Assembly (NCBI GenBank): GCA_015231955.1
Contig: JADGAN010000001.1
Location: forward strand, 186,001-250,000
DNA from: Oligoflexia bacterium
Lineage (GTDB): Bacteria; Bdellovibrionota; Bacteriovoracia; Bacteriovoracales; Bacteriovoracaceae
DNA: 64,000 nt
Direction: 5' to 3'
Part shown: in pieces, positions 61,083-64,000 of the stretch
How the letters are laid out: every line of letters starts with the position of its first letter
How positions within the stretch are numbered: the first letter of the stretch is position 1
The notes under the pieces: generated by a model
Seen by the model: only the letters and a program-made list of their open reading frames with translations
What the model was told of the DNA's origin: nothing
The model's database searches: none
Made by a program: the position numbers and the translations under genes

Positions 61083-62021
61083 TTAGAAGAGACTCCAGCC
61101 AAAATCCCTCTGGGCCATGGAGATCTCACTAGAGATCCAGTTTGTTCTTTTAGCACCACCAGCATCAACTGCTTCGATATCGAGTGGTTGAAAATGATAC
61201 ATTGAAACCTTTCTTAGCATACAAAATTCAGAACTTTTCATATAGCTTTCATACTCTTGATAGCTATCAACTTCGCGACATGGGGCCTTATTCATAATTG
61301 TTAAATTGACCCAATCTTGTTGAGCAAGAGGGGATTCAGCAAAGGTTGGATCTAAAACAATCTCTTCATAGCTGCTACCCTCTTGTACAAGTACCATTGG
61401 TGCAACGTGAAACCACCATTTGTCATCGTATTCTCTCATATATCGCTCAGAGTAGAAAACGAAGATTTTCATACTATTAATACCATGCTTGCTGTGCATG
61501 TCGTATGTCCAGCGGTGTGCTCGTTTAAAGCATTGTGATCTTCTCTTAGAGTTGGTGGGCATCTCTTCAAAGAGTTGGTTTGCGACTGACATTGAAGGAA
61601 TAATTGATGGCCTAAACCCATCGTAATTAACTCTGCCTCCCTCATAGGAAGAGAATCTGCTCATTGGTGCTAGAGAGCTGGAGGGGGCCACGGGAGTTAC
61701 TATTATATCGGTAGGAAGTTGATACTTTTCAGTAAGTTCTACTGATTGAATAAAGGCACTCTCCTCATCCTTGAAGGTTAGTTTTACTTGAAGATCTTCA
61801 TTGATACTTTTTTGGAGATCGTAAGCGAACTCTTTTTGTTCGGGAGAGAGTTTGAACACTTTTCCATTTTCAAGAGCAAGGATCAAATAATCTTGGTTGG
61901 CCTTTTGGGGAGGTACCACTTTAAAGATTTTGGTCTCTACAACATTATCAGCAGCAAAAGCAAGAGTAGAGGTGAGTGCGAAAAGGCTCATCGTGACTGT
62001 TTTCAAAAACTTGGTTTTCAT
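61083..62021 (-). CDS. Secreted protein-glutaminase-like (glutamine deamidase) enzyme
   Basis: A 312-residue exported protein with signal peptide (residues 1-23, ending AFA). The C-terminal half matches the protein-glutaminase fold: SQCFKRAHRWTYDM with the putative nucleophile Cys164, KIFVFYSERY, WWFHVAPMVLV with His205, and EIVLDPTFAESPLAQQDW with Asp224. The Cys-His-Asp order and spacing fit that family. The N-terminal half would serve as a propeptide. Enzymes of this type deamidate Gln in folded proteins. AAGGATG precedes the ATG at 62021. The family call rests on these motifs. Confidence 0.75.
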   Translation of the reverse strand: MKTKFLKTVTMSLFALTSTLAFAADNVVETKIFKVVPPQKANQDYLILALENGKVFKLSPEQKEFAYDLQKSINEDLQVKLTFKDEESAFIQSVELTEKYQLPTDIIVTPVAPSSSLAPMSRFSSYEGGRVNYDGFRPSIIPSMSVANQLFEEMPTNSKRRSQCFKRAHRWTYDMHSKHGINSMKIFVFYSERYMREYDDKWWFHVAPMVLVQEGSSYEEIVLDPTFAESPLAQQDWVNLTIMNKAPCREVDSYQEYESYMKSSEFCMLRKVSMYHFQPLDIEAVDAGGAKRTNWISSEISMAQRDFGWSLF

Positions 62022-62180
62022 CAATTCATCCTTTGAATTAGGTTGGTTGTTATTAATGCCTCAAAAAATTTTTAAGGACAGGGATATATATGAGAGCTGG
62101 AGGCGCATGGCAAGATAATTTTTAATGCAATATGGCTTTATAGTTTTTTTTTATTATTTTTGTGAAAAGATTACACGATC

Positions 62181-63131
62181 CTATTTTCCAAGAAGATAGC
62201 AGTGGTGAATTTTAGGATCACGAAAATCGGGGGCAAGGGTGGCCTTAGAGATATTGGAGGCCTTAACCACTAACCCTGGATCAAGTTTGAAATTGCGCTT
62301 GTTGCAGGAAAAGTAGAGCACCCCAGTTGACGCAAGCAGATTCAAAGCAAGCTCAATGGCCTGACAATGATCACGCTGCACATCCCATACCTCCTCTTGC
62401 CGTTTGGAGTTAGAAAAGGTAGGCGGATCTAAAATAATAAGATCAAAATAATCTTTGAGCGCTTTTTGGTTGCTTGTAAGAAATGCTACTACATCACTCG
62501 TAACAAATTGGTGACCGCCTGATGAGTTGGAAATTTGGTTTAAACTAAAATTTCTTTGGGCCCAAGCTTGGTAGGTCTTTGACCAGTCTACACTCACCAC
62601 AACGCCACCTGCTTTGGCCGCGGCCACGCTTAAGGCCCCTGTATAGGAAAAGAGGTTTAGCACCTTTGCTGCAGGGGCCACCTCTTTTAACACCCGTTTC
62701 CGAAGCGGCCGATGATCCAAAAACAGCCCTGTATCGATGTAATCTGTAAGGTTTACCTCAAAGGTGAGCAATCCCTCATGCACTCGTGTAATGATAGTCC
62801 TAGGCTTTAGTATGGCCTCTGCTGCAGCTTCCTCACCATACTTACTTCCCCCTTTCCCCTCTTCGCGCCTTTTCACCACAACCCGTTCAGCAGGAGCAAG
62901 TAAAAGCTCTTCTATGGCCACGAGAATCTCTTTTTGGTGTTGCTCACGTTTCACCTCATCGGCAGTAGCAATGCCTCGCTCATAGAGCACAACATACTCT
63001 CCATACACATCAACAATATAAGGGTACTCTGGAATATCGCGATCATAGAGGCGATACGCATCTACCCCTTCCTGACGCAAGTAGGGGGCCAACCTCTTTT
63101 GATTTTTCTTAATACGATTAAAGATCATCAT
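62181..63131 (-). CDS. rlmK: 23S rRNA methyltransferase RlmK-type (stand-alone)
   Basis: A 316-residue SAM-dependent methyltransferase matching the C-terminal half of E. coli RlmKL, which makes m7G2069 in 23S rRNA. FNRIKKNQKRLAPYLRQEGV DAYRLYDRDIPEYP is the RlmK N-terminal signature. LNLFSYTGALSVAAAKAG, SVDWSKTYQAWAQRNF, LIILDPPTFSNSKR and WDVQRDHCQ are its catalytic blocks. The RlmL half is absent, so this is a single-domain form. Start at 63131 (AGGTGG upstream); a second ATG at 63128 is adjacent. Confidence 0.93.
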   Translation of the reverse strand: MMIFNRIKKNQKRLAPYLRQEGVDAYRLYDRDIPEYPYIVDVYGEYVVLYERGIATADEVKREQHQKEILVAIEELLLAPAERVVVKRREEGKGGSKYGEEAAAEAILKPRTIITRVHEGLLTFEVNLTDYIDTGLFLDHRPLRKRVLKEVAPAAKVLNLFSYTGALSVAAAKAGGVVVSVDWSKTYQAWAQRNFSLNQISNSSGGHQFVTSDVVAFLTSNQKALKDYFDLIILDPPTFSNSKRQEEVWDVQRDHCQAIELALNLLASTGVLYFSCNKRNFKLDPGLVVKASNISKATLAPDFRDPKIHHCYLLGK

Positions 63132-63247
63132 CCCTACCACCTATCAAAAAGCCCACGACTAGGCGATACAAATTCTATAAAGTCATTGCCATTTATTTTA
63201 ATTCGTTGTAATTAGGATACTTGTTTAGGAATCTTTCGTTCGATCAT

Positions 63248-63324
63248 GCAGGCGTAGCTCAGTTGGATAGAGCATTTGACTACGGATCAAAAGGTCACAG
63301 GTTCGACTCCTGTCGCTTGCGCCA
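63248..63324 (+). tRNA. tRNA-Arg (anticodon ACG)
   Basis: A 77-nt tRNA: acceptor GCAGGCG pairs with CGCTTGC (one G-U), then G and encoded CCA. D-arm GCTCAGTTGGATAGAGC, anticodon stem TTTGA/TCAAA with loop CTACGGA giving anticodon ACG, T-arm ACAGGTTCGACTCCTGT. The A34 would be read as inosine. Confidence 0.97.
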
Positions 63325-63399
63325 CTTAAAAACACAAGTTTTTTGCAAACCTGAAATTTTGAATACATTTTCTCCTCGCAAAGGGCCATAAAGAAGTCA

Positions 63400-64000
63400 T
63401 TATTGTTGCAAGATTTTAATGATAGAGGGGAACATTTTGGAAAGAGTGATAAGATTTCTGTTGCAGGCGCTATGCTGTCCTCCACCTAGGAGAATAGAGT
63501 CAATTCCTTTGGGGACATTGCAAGCTGTGCATCCGTTGTGATTTCCACGAGAGTGGCAATGGCAAGCATTGCTTGGAATAGTAATATTTGTACCCTCTAA
63601 TTTTCTTTCACCAATGATCTTTGCTAGCGTGGTGGCCGTGTCTTTTACACAAAGACAGGTGTTAACACCAACGAGAATAAATTTATTGACCGTGATGCCG
63701 TTTTCATCGAGCGTTTGAAAAATTTCTTCTCCGCCACTGTTACTGTTTTTACCGACAATCATTGTGTGATTTTGATAATCGCTTGTAAGGCCGTATAGAT
63801 TTTTGTTGATGCTGGAGTCAGCATCTTGGGTGTATTTAACAAAAATAATAAGATCGCTATGAGATTTGGCGAGTGCGATTTGCTCTTCAATTTTTTTATT
63901 GATTTCTTGATGGTGTGCTGCTGGAAAATATTGAAGCATATCGATAATAACCAATGCTCTTTCATAGGAAGTTTGTGCTTGCGCAAAGAGAGGAAATAGG
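63400..64000 (-). CDS. Secreted isochorismatase-like cysteine hydrolase (5' end beyond window)
   Basis: The frame is open from 63400 through base 64000, at least 199 codons, so the start lies beyond the right edge. The first visible residues, LFPLFAQAQTSYERALVIID, look like the end of a signal peptide (AQA cleavage). The hydrolase core follows: ALVIIDMLQYF with the catalytic Asp, DLIIFVKY with the Lys, and LVGVNTCLCVKDTATTL with the nucleophile Cys. A His/Cys-rich insertion (NACHCHSRGNHNGCTACN) near the end is unusual. Substrate unknown. A TTG at 63954 is only internal. Confidence 0.82.
   Translation of the reverse strand, partial: LFPLFAQAQTSYERALVIIDMLQYFPAAHHQEINKKIEEQIALAKSHSDLIIFVKYTQDADSSINKNLYGLTSDYQNHTMIVGKNSNSGGEEIFQTLDENGITVNKFILVGVNTCLCVKDTATTLAKIIGERKLEGTNITIPSNACHCHSRGNHNGCTACNVPKGIDSILLGGGQHSACNRNLITLSKMFPSIIKILQQ

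Noticed and set aside
63225-63485. Minus-strand open frame with DRSRTCDLLIRSQMLYPTEL
   Set aside because: It is the reverse translation of tRNA-Arg and its flank, a well-known false gene pattern; the true tRNA reads on the plus strand.
1-64000. CRISPR arrays, prophage and rRNA
   Set aside because: No regularly spaced direct repeats, phage structural genes or rRNA sequence were seen anywhere in the window.

Overview
The window is AT-rich DNA with dense, short-spaced operons from a Gram-negative bacterium. It has signal peptides, periplasmic parvulins, a TolC/HlyD exporter and sigma-54 regulation. The run uvrA / pdxA / SurA-like / PpiC-like / mfd, the secreted coiled-coil proteins and a secreted protein-glutaminase-like enzyme suggest a Bdellovibrionota (Bacteriovorax/Halobacteriovorax-like) predator. 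That placement is inference from gene content; no rRNA lies in the window.

Layout. (1) 1-12304, minus strand: a repair and protein-folding operon read right to left: Hsp70-like, unknown 462-aa protein, degenerate J-like protein, mfd, PpiC-like parvulin, SurA-like protein, pdxA, uvrA (runs off the left edge). Most neighbours overlap by 4-30 bases. (2) 12474-23552, plus strand: an MscS channel, then a run of membrane proteins in the order of complex I membrane subunits (H-, J-, K-, L-, M-, N-like) with no peripheral-arm genes and several lost proton-channel residues, ending in a large membrane-anchored TPR protein. A 106-base palindromic element sits between the K- and L-like genes. (3) 23632-23868: tRNA-Ser(UGA) and tRNA-Ser(GCU). 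(4) 24237-36149: a RiPP-type biosynthetic cluster. It has a 60-aa precursor with a Cys-Gly-Lys repeat core, a SyrD/PvdE-type cyclic-peptide ABC exporter, three radical SAM/SPASM enzymes, a small helical protein, a B12-binding-type radical SAM enzyme, a GNAT-fused 822-aa protein, an unknown protein, a CPBP intramembrane protease and a methyltransferase. The methyltransferase is cut by an IS6-family insertion sequence (36150-36979), and a 5'-truncated gene lies on the other side. (5) 37481-41580: a small XRE-type regulator, two 14-base palindromes spaced exactly 50 bases apart, and four consecutive secreted proteins sharing an N-terminal Cys-x(7-9)-Cys plus coiled-coil module but carrying unrelated C-terminal domains. 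(6) 41859-48178: a sigma-54-type response regulator, LOG-family enzyme, PfkB kinase, periplasmic binding protein and hybrid histidine kinase in one tight operon. (7) 48203-55264: a CPA2 antiporter converging on a six-gene TolC/HlyD/ABC-2 export operon. (8) 55338-56532: an ArsR/TusA/DsrE sulfur-trafficking operon with clear operator palindromes. (9) 56567-64000: mutY, a ComEC-like metallo-hydrolase, small proteins, an AzgA-type purine permease, a secreted Ala/Glu/Lys-rich protein, a secreted protein-glutaminase-like enzyme, stand-alone rlmK, tRNA-Arg(ACG) and a partial secreted isochorismatase-like hydrolase.

The two most unusual systems are the multi-radical-SAM peptide cluster and the degenerate complex I-like membrane cluster. 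All family calls come from reading motifs by eye; no database search was possible, and functions of unrecognised genes are left open.
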